Shown here: in pieces, positions 42,668 through 51,826 of the stretch
Layout: every line of letters begins with the position of its first letter
Numbering within the stretch: the stretch's first letter is position 1
Source: Candidatus Neomarinimicrobiota bacterium
Lineage (GTDB): Bacteria > Fidelibacterota > Marinisomatia > SCGC-AAA003-L08 > TS1B11
Reading direction: 5' to 3'
DNA length: 64,000 nucleotides
Assembly (NCBI GenBank): GCA_022560655.1
Contig: JADFSS010000002.1
Location: 19,049-83,048 of the forward strand
Translations under genes and position numbers: made by a program
The notes under the pieces: model-generated
The model's database searches: none
Seen by the model: the letters and a program-made list of their open reading frames with translations, nothing else
What the model was told of the DNA's origin: nothing

Positions 42668-43255
42668 GGCCTGCCCCTCACGTTCGCTTCGGTTCCGGGC
42701 CGGCCATCGGGCTGGGTAAAAACGAGGGCCACTGCCTTCCCCATAATCAAAAAAGGAGTCCCGCATTAACTGCACCGACTCCCCGAACTGAAGAAAGGTC
42801 GTATGGTCTGGCTGAGGATTCCACGGCTCTGCCTATATTCTTCGCGAGCATTTCTTTGGCACGGCCCCCCACGCTTCGTAATGTTGCACAAGGTGTTTGA
42901 TCCGCGCCGAACGATACCTCCGCCGCCCTGAGTATCGAGTATACAGCTTAAAATATGAATGAGAAAGGAGTAATTATTCCGCTTGATCCAGCGACCCGGG
43001 GCGCACTGAATTTCCGGGCAGTAATGGTCGCGGAATGACCTGTTTAAAGCCACGGCCAACCCTATTCGCCCTGGGCCATCTTGGGCCCGACAGATCTCCA
43101 TGTTGGTCACGACATTTTCGCCCGTTTTGATTTTCAGGGCCTGCCGGGGTAACTAAACTAGCAGCTGCTTAGGCCAGCTGGCAGGCAGACCGGAACAATG
43201 TACGCATGCGCAGATAATCATGCCCCCATCAGGGGCGACTGAGTTTGGAGAGGAG
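42668..43255. other. 588-base intergenic region without a supported gene
   Basis: This is the divergent spacer between susC and the DUF3179 gene. It is locally AT-rich near 42940-42980. Short open frames on the minus strand have no ribosome-binding site or family similarity. I see no convincing promoter or riboswitch. Confidence 0.4.
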
Positions 43256-44290
43256 TTGAGCCGCCCCCGCGGTCTGCTGGTCCCATGGGCTGAATTCCTG
43301 CTCTATGGTATGTTGATCTCCGTCGCCTCACCCGCCAGTCTCCAGGCGCAGATAATTGATGGCGATCCGGTCTACGATGTGCTGCCCCGTGACGCCATCC
43401 CGGCTATCGTTGATCCCGAGTTTGTCACCGGCAAAAAGGCCCGCCGTATCATGGCTGATTGGGAACAGGTAATCGGAATCGTGGGGCCGGAAGGCACGGC
43501 CGTGGCCTATTCCACTTGGCACCTGGATCACCATGAGATCGTCGATGACGTGGTGGACGGCCTCCCACTGGCTGTCACTTGGTGACCGCTCTGCTTCACG
43601 GGCATCGTGTATGTCCGCACCGTGAATGACCAGACGCTGACCTTCGGCGTCTCCGGCAAGCTCTGGAGAGACGCCATGGTGATGTACGACCGCGAAACCA
43701 ATTCCACCTGGGCCCATGTCACAGGCAGGGCGATCACTGGCCCGTTGCTGGATGCCCAGCTGGAAACGTATCCGGCCCTGCAGACCACCTGGAAGGCCTG
43801 GCTGGCCGCCTATCCCGAGACCAAGGTGTTGAAGAAGCCGGTGCTCTACGGTTCCTCCTATGCGCGCTATAACGCCGATCCCCGGCGCCAGGGCATTCAC
43901 GGCCGCCGAATGGGCAGATCGTTGCTGCCCGCCAAATCCAAGGTCATCGGCTTCCAACTTGAGGAAAGCCCCTACGCGGTTCCCGTGCAGGCGTTGCTGC
44001 CCGGCAGCCTGACCGAACTCTCTGTCGCCGACGTACCCTTGTTGATCTTCACCGATGTGGCGGGCGAGGGGGTCACCCTCTGGCAGCGGGAATATGAGCA
44101 GGAAGTCCTCGACTTTACGCTGGTCGACAAGGATCAGCCCCGCGCTCGCACCGGTGATGGCCGGTCGTTCGATCTGGTCACCGGGGAGGAGGCCGGCGGT
44201 GGTCCACCACTTACCCGCATCCAGACCACAAAAGCCTACTGGTTCGGCTGGCACAATTTCTACCCGGAGACGCAGGTCGTATCCCCCTGA
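43256..44290 (+). CDS. DUF3179 protein with in-frame TGA, candidate selenoprotein
   Basis: A 344-residue exported protein of the DUF3179 family if the TGA at 43583-43585 is read through. The frame is identical on both sides. The family motif is TWCPLC; here it reads TW-TGA-PLC, so TGA replaces the first Cys of a CxxC pair. Downstream segments are intact (LTFGVSGKLWRDAMVMYDRE; WAHVTGRAITGPL), arguing against a decayed gene. A hairpin starts 11 nt after the TGA. The start is TTG 43256 with GGAG upstream; ATG 43220 is the alternative. The family's function is unknown, probably redox or metal-linked. Confidence 0.7.
43597..43624 (+). promoter_or_regulatory. Candidate bacterial SECIS hairpin
   Basis: GGGCAT (43600-43605) pairs with ATGTCC (43611-43616) with one G-U, around loop CGTGT. 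CAC (43597-43599) can add three pairs with GTG (43622-43624) across a bulge. The loop G at 43607 is 22 nt after the TGA, within the roughly 16-37 nt window of bacterial SECIS elements. Short hairpins are common by chance, so this is supportive only. Confidence 0.35.
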
Positions 44291-44445
44291 TCACGGGCTG
44301 AGCGTCGTAAAACCCGGCGCATCCAATCACGCGCGTACGTCTTGGCGATGCATCAATTAACGTTGCTTGATTGGGTGCCAATCCTTTCTGACAGCCATAA
44401 ATTAACACTGGTAGTTCTACAAATATATTCTTGGAGGTGAACCCT

Positions 44446-45852
44446 ATGCGTGGCGCGTATCGGTCTGCTTTAGTTTTGGCTGCGGTGCTGGCACTTCAGT
44501 CGATGCCAGTCCGGGCCCAGTCGGTTTTCCCCTATCCCGTGAAGAAGGTGACGCTGGACAACGGATTGGACGTCCTGCTCGTATCCATGCCCGAGTTCAA
44601 AGACGTACTCAGCCTGAATGTGCTAGTTCTGGCCGGTGCCGGAAACGAAACCGAAAAGGGAAAAACTGGCTTTGCCCACCTGTTTGAGCACATCATGTTT
44701 CGCCACGAGTTTAGGGGCCAGAGCGACGGCTACCGCAAAGCCATGAACAAACTGGGCGCCTTCAACAACGCCTGGACGTGGTTTGACGTCACTTTCTATC
44801 ACCCCCTGACATTTAGCTCCAACCTTGATGCGGTGACCCTCGCATCGGGCGAAGTGGTGCCCGGCCTCCTGGAGCTGGAGGCGTCCCGCTTTACGGCCCT
44901 GGAATTCGACGAAAAGATATTCCAGACCGAGACGGGCGCGGTGCTGGGGGAATACCGCAAGAACGCCACCAGTCCTGGCCTGGCCATGACCGAGAAGCAG
45001 CTGGAACTGGCCTATCCGCAGCACCCCTACGGACACACCACCATCGGATTCTTTCAGGATGTGGTGAATATGTCCCAGCACTACGAGTACGCCCGCTGGT
45101 TTTATGACAGCTATTACCGCCCCAATAACTGCGTGCTGGTGATTGCCGGCGACATCGATGTTGCCACGCTCAGCGCTAAGATCAACACTGCATTCGGTGG
45201 CTGGGAGTACCAGGAAACGCCGGTCATCGACGTGCAGGACCCGCCTCAGCAGGCGGAGCGCCGCGGCCACGTTGCCTGGGATGCTGACGTGCCGCCACGA
45301 GTCAATGTTGCCTACCTGGGGCCGAAGTTTGTCACGGGCAGCAAGGGCACGGCAGTGGGACAAATTCTCGGCGAACTGCTGACCTCCCGATCGGCGCCGC
45401 TGTTCCGCAAACTGCGCTTTGAGGATAAAGCCGTCAGCCAGCTGAATCTGAGCGCCACTGAGGGCTTCCACCGTCGGCTGGTGGAAATCAACGGGCAGCT
45501 GTACACTGATCAATATGCGGAAGGCGGCGAGAGCTACCAGGAGCGTGTCATTCAGGATATCATTGCGGGCTTTGGCGATCTGGAGAATTTTTCCTCCACT
45601 GAAAATGCAAACCGGATTCTTGAGATGGTAAAGAGCAAATACACGTACGATTTTTTGGCTCAGCTGAACAGTCCGGCCAATGTGGCCCTGCAGCTGGCCT
45701 ACTACTACCGTTTCGAGCGCGACCCGCAGGTCATCGACAAGCTGGTCCAGTCGGTGCAAGACCTGACCCCTGCCGACATTGATCATTACGCGCGGAAATA
45801 TTTTGTGGACAACAGCCGGGTGATCGTCACGATGGCCCCCAGGGAGGGCTAA
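44446..45852 (+). CDS. M16 family zinc peptidase (catalytic subunit type)
   Basis: A 468-residue exported peptidase. The signal peptide ends near SMPVRAQ. The inverted zinc motif is HLFEH (GFAHLFEHIMF), with the distal Glu in TETGAVLGEYRK, so catalysis is expected. The C-terminal half is the second M16 domain (RVIQDIIAGFG, TPADIDHYARKYF). The start at 44446 follows TTGGAGGTGA by 7 nt. It pairs with the next gene, an M16 without zinc ligands, as in heterodimeric periplasmic M16 proteases. Confidence 0.92.
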   Translation: MRGAYRSALVLAAVLALQSMPVRAQSVFPYPVKKVTLDNGLDVLLVSMPEFKDVLSLNVLVLAGAGNETEKGKTGFAHLFEHIMFRHEFRGQSDGYRKAMNKLGAFNNAWTWFDVTFYHPLTFSSNLDAVTLASGEVVPGLLELEASRFTALEFDEKIFQTETGAVLGEYRKNATSPGLAMTEKQLELAYPQHPYGHTTIGFFQDVVNMSQHYEYARWFYDSYYRPNNCVLVIAGDIDVATLSAKINTAFGGWEYQETPVIDVQDPPQQAERRGHVAWDADVPPRVNVAYLGPKFVTGSKGTAVGQILGELLTSRSAPLFRKLRFEDKAVSQLNLSATEGFHRRLVEINGQLYTDQYAEGGESYQERVIQDIIAGFGDLENFSSTENANRILEMVKSKYTYDFLAQLNSPANVALQLAYYYRFERDPQVIDKLVQSVQDLTPADIDHYARKYFVDNSRVIVTMAPREG

Positions 45853-45855
45853 GCC

Positions 45856-47517
45856 ATGGTTGCAAGCAAGTATCATGACCCCCATTTTGTCCTGCGATTC
45901 AGAGGTGCAGGCGCCAGGGGAGCCTGGCAACTGACCGCAGTCGTGCTACTGACGGTCGCATTGGGCTGGGCCAAACCGGTGAAGATCGTTGTTCTGAACT
46001 CCCCCTCGGAGCTAGTGCAGGTAAAAGTGATGGTGCGGGCCGGCTCGGCAAGCGACCCCGCTGGCCGTGAAGGCCTGGCAGCGCTTACTGGGCGCATGCT
46101 TTTGGATGGCAGCTTCGGCGACCCTTCCGCCCCGGTTACCAAGGACATGCTGGCCGATATTGTTCGGCCCTGGGGAGAGCAGGCAAGCCCCTCAGTGGTA
46201 GTCGAGAAGGAAACTTCCACCTTCAGTTTCACGGTACCGAAGGGCGTGTTTTCTGAGTACGCCGTCAAAGTGTTGCAGCCGCTTTTCACCCAACCCCTGT
46301 TTGCTGGCGACGAGCTTGAGCGCATCAGCAAGGAGACCAAAGTCTATATCTCAGCGACTCTTAGGCTGGAGAACACGGAGCTGCTGGGCCTCTATGCGCT
46401 GGACAACTACATCCACGAGGGGACGCCCTATGGGCACCTGCCCGCAGGCACCATCAGCGGTCTCAAAGCCATTACCGTTGAAGATGTGCGCCGCTTTTAC
46501 AAGACCTACTACACGGCGGGCAATATCACCGTGGGGGTCTCGAGCGGCGATGCCGATATCCAGCGCCTCATCCAGTCTTCGCTCAGTGGCCTTGGCCGGT
46601 CGGTGAGGGCGAAAAAGCTACGCAGGGTGCCGCCCAAACGGGCACCAGCCATCAAGGGCCGTGAGTTGCTTGTCATCACCCAGCCCACTACCATCGCCAC
46701 CGGTATCCATCTTGGCTATCCCATCAACGTTGACCGCCGTCACCGCGACTACTGGGCGCTCTATGTGGCCAATGTCGCGCTGGGTACGCATCGTGACAGC
46801 TTCGGCAGACTCTATAATGAAATCCGCCAGGCCCGCGGCTATAACTACGGAGACTACTCCTACATCGAGTGGTTTCAGAACCGGCCATTTGCACTGTTTC
46901 CCCCCACTAACACGCCCCGTAAAAATCAATACTTCAGCATGTGGGTGCGCCCCGCCGGCCACGAATATGCCCACCATCTACTCAAGGCAATCGGTTGGGA
47001 GCTGGAGAATTTTGTGCGGGATGGCCTCACTGGGGAGGAGGTGGAGTTGGCCAAGAACAAGGCCAGGGTGCTTTACCTGAATCTGGCGGAGACCTCCGAG
47101 CGGCTGCTGGCCTACAAGCTGGATGACAACTTCTACGATCAGCGTGGCAACGGCTTCCTTGATGGGTACCTGGCGGCCATCGATGCACTGACCCCTGCGC
47201 AGGTAAATGCCGCCATCCGACGCCACCTGCAGGTGGAAAACTTGAAGATTGTGATCGTGACCAACGAGGAGTGGGGTGCCCGCCTGGCCACCGATATTGC
47301 CGCCGGACAAAACGCGGGCGGCAAGGACGCCGCAGCCTATGACTTCCCCTCAAGAGAGGTGGATGATGAGCTGGTGTATGACATACCCGAGGACAAGCGC
47401 GCCGTTGTGGAAAAAGACCGGTTATGGGAAGCCTACCCCCTGAATCTTTCCGCGGGGCGGATACGGGTGGTCAGCTCCACCCAGCTGTTCGAAAGCGCCA
47501 GGCTGATAGGCCGCTGA
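45856..47517 (+). CDS. M16 family protein lacking the zinc site
   Basis: A 553-residue exported protein with the M16 fold (VKVMVRAGSASDPAGREGLA; TVEDVRRFYKTYYTAGNITV). Where HxxEH should stand the sequence is LAALTGRMLLDG, so it is catalytically dead and probably the substrate-binding partner of the preceding peptidase. An N-terminal hydrophobic segment (LTAVVLLTVALGWA) serves as the signal. It starts 3 nt after its partner's stop and is followed by a terminator. Confidence 0.9.
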   Translation: MVASKYHDPHFVLRFRGAGARGAWQLTAVVLLTVALGWAKPVKIVVLNSPSELVQVKVMVRAGSASDPAGREGLAALTGRMLLDGSFGDPSAPVTKDMLADIVRPWGEQASPSVVVEKETSTFSFTVPKGVFSEYAVKVLQPLFTQPLFAGDELERISKETKVYISATLRLENTELLGLYALDNYIHEGTPYGHLPAGTISGLKAITVEDVRRFYKTYYTAGNITVGVSSGDADIQRLIQSSLSGLGRSVRAKKLRRVPPKRAPAIKGRELLVITQPTTIATGIHLGYPINVDRRHRDYWALYVANVALGTHRDSFGRLYNEIRQARGYNYGDYSYIEWFQNRPFALFPPTNTPRKNQYFSMWVRPAGHEYAHHLLKAIGWELENFVRDGLTGEEVELAKNKARVLYLNLAETSERLLAYKLDDNFYDQRGNGFLDGYLAAIDALTPAQVNAAIRRHLQVENLKIVIVTNEEWGARLATDIAAGQNAGGKDAAAYDFPSREVDDELVYDIPEDKRAVVEKDRLWEAYPLNLSAGRIRVVSSTQLFESARLIGR

Positions 47518-47541
47518 GCCCATTGGGAGTTGCAGCAGAAG

Positions 47542-47574
47542 GGCCGATCACCGTCTCGCGGGGTCGGCCTTTTT
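47542..47574 (+). terminator. Intrinsic terminator after the M16 pair
   Basis: GGCCGA (47542-47547) pairs with TCGGCC (47564-47569), then TTTTT. The loop is 16 nt and GC-rich. It ends the M16 operon 24 nt after the stop. Confidence 0.75.
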
Positions 47575-47689
47575 CATGGGGCCCGTGGTTGGTCGGTCAG
47601 GCAGCTGATCTACAGGTAGGGCAGTTCAGGCTCGGGGAAGTGACGACTGCCAGCACTAAGCGCCTCGTGGTAGTTGCCCTGAGGAAACC

Positions 47690-48433
47690 TTGACCGTCAT
47701 CCACGAAAAATCGTACCGTGGCCTTGGCCTGGCCCAACTTGTTCACCGCTCAAGGCTCCGGCGGATCCTAAGACTTGTTGACGATCTTGACCTGCCCGCT
47801 AGAGGCAGTTTGGCTGATGTAGGCTGTTCCAACGGCTTTGTCCTTTCCCAACTGAAAGAGCACGTTCTCAGCGGCAAGGATTACGCCCTGTTTGGATTTG
47901 ATCATTCTGACGAATTGCTGAGGGGAGCCCGCAACAAGAATATTGACGGCGCAAGTTTTCATCGGCTGGATCTAAATGAGATCAATACAAGCTGGCGTAG
48001 CCGCTTTGATGTCATCACCTGTTTTGAAACGCTGGAGCACGTGGGGAACTATCGGCACGCCATGCAAAATATTGTTGCCATGTGTCGGCCCCACGGTATG
48101 ATCGTACTCTCAATTCCCAACGAGAGAGGTGTGCCGGGTCTCCTGAAATACGTGGCGCGCAAGCTGTTGCGAAAGGAGGCCTATGGGGAGTTTTTTGCCA
48201 GGCAGAGTGAGTGGGACTACGTCCGGCGCCTGCTATTTAATCTACCTATTGACTCCTTCCGCAATGAGGGTGCTTCGGGTTGGGGCCCGCACCTGGGCTT
48301 TGACTGGAAGGTATTCAGGGAGCACCTTGAGAGGGACTATTTCCAGCCGCAAAAATTACGACTGATATCCGAGCAGAGCTCGTTCATGAATTTCAATCTC
48401 TTCTATGTCATGACCAAATTGGACGCAGATTAG
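47690..48433 (+). CDS. Class I SAM-dependent methyltransferase
   Basis: A 247-residue methyltransferase. Motif I is LADVGCSNGFVLSQL, motif II is LFGFDHSDELL, and motif IV is FDVITCFETLEHVGN, the UbiE/methyltransferase-11 pattern. The C-terminal 100 residues are aromatic-rich. The start is TTG 47690 after GAGGA. It is not closely linked to a pathway here; the substrate is unknown. Confidence 0.82.
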   Translation: MTVIHEKSYRGLGLAQLVHRSRLRRILRLVDDLDLPARGSLADVGCSNGFVLSQLKEHVLSGKDYALFGFDHSDELLRGARNKNIDGASFHRLDLNEINTSWRSRFDVITCFETLEHVGNYRHAMQNIVAMCRPHGMIVLSIPNERGVPGLLKYVARKLLRKEAYGEFFARQSEWDYVRRLLFNLPIDSFRNEGASGWGPHLGFDWKVFREHLERDYFQPQKLRLISEQSSFMNFNLFYVMTKLDAD

Positions 48434-48517
48434 GATCTGCGGGTGGCGCCCGAAGTGTGGGGAGCAGTAGCCCAGAAACAGATTGTGGGCGAGCAGAAAA
48501 GAATCGTAAATTGCTAT

Positions 48518-48532
48518 TGAGAATGAGTCTCA
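48518..48532 (+). promoter_or_regulatory. Fur box upstream of fur
   Basis: TGAGAATGAGTCTCA is a 15-bp inverted repeat matching 12 of 15 positions of the Fur consensus TGATAATNATTATCA. It is extended to a 17-bp perfect TTGAGA-N5-TCTCAA palindrome. It lies 12 nt before the fur start, so it would block transcription or initiation of fur and FTR1. Confidence 0.6.
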
Positions 48533-48544
48533 ACAAGGCAAGGC

Positions 48545-49009
48545 ATGAGCATCACAGCTGATCAGCTGGAACACTTCCGGAAGGCACTTAAGGGTGAAGC
48601 CCTGCGTCTCACTACTCAGCGGCGGGCTATCCTGGAGGACATTCTTGAGAGCACCGAGCATCGAGAGATCGACGATATTTACTTCTCATTGAAGTCCAGA
48701 GGTATTCCCGTCTCCCGGGCGACGATATACCGCACGCTGGATGTTTTGGAGCAGGTAGACTTTGTCCACAAGATGGATATCGGCGACGGCCGCTACCGGT
48801 ATGAGAACAATCTCGCGAGTAGCCGGACGGGGGCCCCCAGAGCCCACCACGACCACATGATATGTGAGGGCTGTGGCAAGATTATTGAGTTTGTCGACCA
48901 CCAAATCGAGCGGCGGCAAGAGAAAATTGCTGCGGAACACAATTTCAAGTTGCTGCGGCACAGCCATCAACTCTACGGTCTCTGCAGTGACTGTGCCGAG
49001 AGTCAGTGA
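48545..49009 (+). CDS. fur: Fur-family metalloregulator
   Basis: A 154-residue dimeric repressor. The winged helix includes LTTQRRAILEDILES and VSRATIYRTLDVLEQ. The regulatory site has HHDHMICEGCGKIIEF, and a second CxxC (LCSDCAE) near the end gives the structural zinc Cys4 site. Its iron partner gene, FTR1, follows by 61 nt, and a Fur-type palindrome precedes it, supporting iron rather than zinc or peroxide sensing. Confidence 0.9.
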   Translation: MSITADQLEHFRKALKGEALRLTTQRRAILEDILESTEHREIDDIYFSLKSRGIPVSRATIYRTLDVLEQVDFVHKMDIGDGRYRYENNLASSRTGAPRAHHDHMICEGCGKIIEFVDHQIERRQEKIAAEHNFKLLRHSHQLYGLCSDCAESQ

Positions 49010-49070
49010 AACGCTGGGCTTGCCTAGGGAACCCCACAACCTAAAAAATTCCCCTTGAGGTGAGTAGACC

Positions 49071-49892
49071 TTGGCTGAATTCCTGATCACATTTCGCGAA
49101 ACCCTGGAGGCGGCTCTCATCGTTGGAATCCTGTTCACGTTTCTCGTGAAGTCGGAACGTAACGACCTGACGCGCAGGGTTTGGAGTGGGGTTGTGGTGG
49201 CAGTGGCGGCCAGCCTGCTGGTAGCCGTTCTCTTTCAGCTGCTGGCAGGTGGTTTTTCTGGCCGCCTGGAGAAAATATTTGAAGGCGCGGTGATGATCCT
49301 GGCTGCCGCTGTGCTCTCAACGATGATCGTCTGGATGGCCCGAAACCGGGATATTGCCAGTGGGTTGGAGGGCCGGGCCGAATCCGTATTGACGGAGGGT
49401 AGCCGCGTCGGGGTAGGCATTTTCGCGCTCGCGTTCGTGGCCGTATTCCGGGAGGGTGTGGAGACAGTGCTTTTCCTTTACGGCGTGCTGTCAAACCAGG
49501 GTGGAATATCCTTCGGCGCCTCGCTGGCCGGAGGCGCGGCTGCGGTGGCCATCGGCTACCTGATTTTTGTCCAGGGCCGCCGCGTGCCATTGAAGACGTT
49601 CTTCAACGTAAGTTCGATTCTGCTGATTCTCTTTGCGGCGGGACTCATTGCGCATGGTATCCACGAATTTCATGAGGCCGGTATCCTCCCCTTCGGCACG
49701 GCGGTGTGGGACATAAATCCGCCCGTCCGGTCCGATGGCAGTTACCCGCTGCTGCACGAGAAGGGTGGCGTGGGTGCCCTCGCTGCAGGTCTGTTCGGCT
49801 GGAACGGGAATCCCAGTCTGCCGGAGGTCCTGGCATGGCTGCTTTCAGTTGCGGGTATCGGGTGGCTGTGGCGGCGAGCCATAGCTGCTTAG
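49071..49892 (+). CDS. FTR1-family iron permease
   Basis: A 273-residue integral membrane protein with about seven helices. Two RExxE iron-binding motifs are present: RETLEAAL at residues 9-16 and REGVETVLF near 126. HGIHEFHEAGILP lies in the second half. FTR1 (EfeU-like) transports iron across the inner membrane. The start is TTG 49071 behind GAGGTGAG. It is co-oriented with fur. Confidence 0.93.
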   Translation: MAEFLITFRETLEAALIVGILFTFLVKSERNDLTRRVWSGVVVAVAASLLVAVLFQLLAGGFSGRLEKIFEGAVMILAAAVLSTMIVWMARNRDIASGLEGRAESVLTEGSRVGVGIFALAFVAVFREGVETVLFLYGVLSNQGGISFGASLAGGAAAVAIGYLIFVQGRRVPLKTFFNVSSILLILFAAGLIAHGIHEFHEAGILPFGTAVWDINPPVRSDGSYPLLHEKGGVGALAAGLFGWNGNPSLPEVLAWLLSVAGIGWLWRRAIAA

Positions 49893-50032
49893 GTCAGTCT
49901 GATCGGTGCCCAATCTGCCGGGGAATTGGAGCCTGATAAGGTGCAGTGAGCAGCTCCCCCCAACCTGCTGCCACCCTGCCAACCCCGATCGTCGATGGTC
50001 CCTTCACCGTGGCGAACAGCTCGTCCGCCACA

Positions 50033-50401
50033 TCACCCTTCTCCCGAAGGCTCCTGCACTGTTTTATCGATGAGGGCCAGCAGAGTCTCGGCCTCGGCTG
50101 GCTTGTGCACGACACCAACCGCTCCTGCGGCCAGGCAACGTTCACGTACGCTCTCTTGTAGGTTTGCCGTGACAATAATGACGGGAATCGTAACCTCTTT
50201 CAGGCTGAGCGCCTCCAGCAGTTCCAACCCCCCCATCCGGGGCATGAGCAGGTCTGACAGGATGCAGTCGGGCCGTCGACCCCTCAGCTTGGCCAGTCCG
50301 TCAGCTCCATCAATGGCTTCAACAGTTTCATACCCCCCTGTCAGGACGATCTGCCGTAGCAGGCCGCGCTGAAACGCTGAATCATCGATAATAAGGATCA
50401 A
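50033..50401 (-). CDS. Single-domain response regulator (CheY-like)
   Basis: A 122-residue receiver domain with no output domain. The acidic pair is in LIIDDSAFQ, the phospho-acceptor Asp in CILSDLLMPRMGG, the conserved Thr in IIVTANL, and the Lys in VVHKPAE. It is likely a phosphorylation relay or motor-type effector; no kinase is adjacent. The start is TTG 50401 following GGAGGTGAG by 9-10 nt. Confidence 0.9.
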   Translation of the reverse strand: MILIIDDSAFQRGLLRQIVLTGGYETVEAIDGADGLAKLRGRRPDCILSDLLMPRMGGLELLEALSLKEVTIPVIIVTANLQESVRERCLAAGAVGVVHKPAEAETLLALIDKTVQEPSGEG

Positions 50402-50779
50402 AGGTATGGACTCACCTCCGAATGGCGGTGTGCATTGATCACGTTAGGTGCTGGGCGATTTGGCCCTAGTCACAACCGCCTTTGACATACTTAGCGTGCA
50501 GGGGTGGGGGATATTGCCGCCGTGGAGCCCGGTCGCCCAGACTGTCATTATCCAGGGCGGGACAAGCAACATCACAACAGCCCCAACCGGATTCACGTCG
50601 TGTGATTTCTTCCCCCCAGGGCGTCTCGACTCAGTAGAGTCGAAACAGGCGCGAACGCGGGCTCTAGCAGCGGTAACAGCCTCTTGCTTGGCTGACGACC
50701 AAAAATAATCTACAGGGATGATGTCTCCTACTCCAGTGCGGGATTGCGATTTCGTCAGGGGCGCAGATCGTCACTGGCG
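50402..50779. other. 378-base gap without a supported gene
   Basis: An 86-codon open frame (50448-50708, plus) lacks a ribosome-binding site and family similarity and is probably chance. No promoter or repeat stands out. Confidence 0.4.
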
Positions 50780-50911
50780 CTAAGGAGTGGAATGCCGATC
50801 ATTGCTGCGCCGCTTGCGCCGGGACCGTAGAACCCTGAATACCAGCGCGGCGACCATGATGCCGGCTACATAATAAAGGGCCACCTGCCTCGAAATATCG
50901 TGCATTTCCAT
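50780..50911 (-). CDS. Possible 43-residue single-pass membrane protein
   Basis: A short open frame from ATG 50911 (or 50905) to TAG 50780. It encodes a polar N-terminus, one hydrophobic helix (VALYYVAGIMVAALVF) and an Arg/Lys-rich tail (RSRRKRRSND). This is the ideal N-out/C-in small membrane protein layout. AGGTAG lies upstream. No family is recognised, and length alone gives weak support. Confidence 0.4.
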   Translation of the reverse strand: MEMHDISRQVALYYVAGIMVAALVFRVLRSRRKRRSNDRHSTP

Positions 50912-51082
50912 CTACCTAAGCATACAAAACTGTCCGCTGACAGGCAAGCCTTTGTATTCCCCCGCTTCTCTGCCGGCATTACGGTTGACTCACTCTCGGC
51001 GCGGTCATAACATCTTGCGGCTGCCCGGCCACTGTGCAGGTTTGGGTAGCCCTGTGACCACCCGCCAATTTCGGGGAAACGC

Positions 51083-51565
51083 ATGCATCGCCGGATCGTC
51101 GTCATGTTTAGCCTGTTGCCACTGCTGCTCACGGCCCAGACTGATTTGGGTCCCTTCAGGTTTCTGGACAGAAGTAAGGCGGCCAACTATACCGCCAGTG
51201 CGGTGCTGGGGGGACCCGGTCTCCTGGCCATGGGACTCTCCACGGAACGGCCAGCCCCGAATGCAGTGAATTTTCTGGACTTTATTCCCGGCTACGCGGT
51301 GAAATACAGTCTCATTGTGAGGGATGCGGTATTCATCCAGGGTGCCTTCATTTCCAGGGCCCGCTACCGGCCTAACCGCAAGCTGGTAGGCAGCCTGGGG
51401 CTGGGATTGGGCCTCAGCCTGCGCAGCGGCAAACCCAGTTTTCATCTCGACCTGGTCATGGGAATCGATTACCTTTACAACGAGAAATATGTGCTATCCA
51501 TTGCACTGGTGGGGCAAGGCCAGCTGGCCATCGGACTTGGCTTGCACCGGGGCTATGGCTGGTGA
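51083..51565 (+). CDS. Small exported, probably outer-membrane beta-type protein
   Basis: A 160-residue protein. The signal peptide is short (VVMFSLLPLLLTAQ). The remainder alternates hydrophobic and glycine-rich strands (LVGSLGLGLGLSLRSGK; LALVGQGQLAIGLGL-like end), suggesting an 8-strand barrel. No family is recognised. No terminator follows, and the 261 bases before the M6 protease hold nothing obvious. Confidence 0.6.
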   Translation: MHRRIVVMFSLLPLLLTAQTDLGPFRFLDRSKAANYTASAVLGGPGLLAMGLSTERPAPNAVNFLDFIPGYAVKYSLIVRDAVFIQGAFISRARYRPNRKLVGSLGLGLGLSLRSGKPSFHLDLVMGIDYLYNEKYVLSIALVGQGQLAIGLGLHRGYGW

Positions 51566-51826
51566 TGGGTTGACCGGTGGACTGTTTGTGCTTGAAATCT
51601 GCCGATGATCTGACACCGAGGTCACGATTGTCTGCCGTTGCCGTCATGTGAGCGCTATCACACGCTTCAACTTTGAGACCTTTTTGGCTTGATGATATTT
51701 CGGCTGAAGCCTAGATTCACACGCAAATAATCTCCATTTCCCTTAGATTTGACTGAACGGCGCCATACACCTGGAGCTGTGTTGTAGGTTGGAGCGCGAG
51801 CAAACCTGTCTGGGAGGGCACCGTAC

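Noticed and set aside
42766..43110. 114-codon minus-strand frame upstream of susC
   Set aside because: It overlaps the extended susC frame, lacks a ribosome-binding site and shows no recognisable features.
43220..44290. Frameshifted or degenerate DUF3179 pseudogene
   Set aside because: There is no frameshift: both parts are in the same frame and conserved motifs are intact on both sides. A single nonsense mutation cannot be excluded, but the exact Cys position of the TGA favours selenocysteine.
50448..50708. 86-codon frame as a gene
   Set aside because: No ribosome-binding site, no signal or domain pattern, and GC-rich sequence that stays open by chance.
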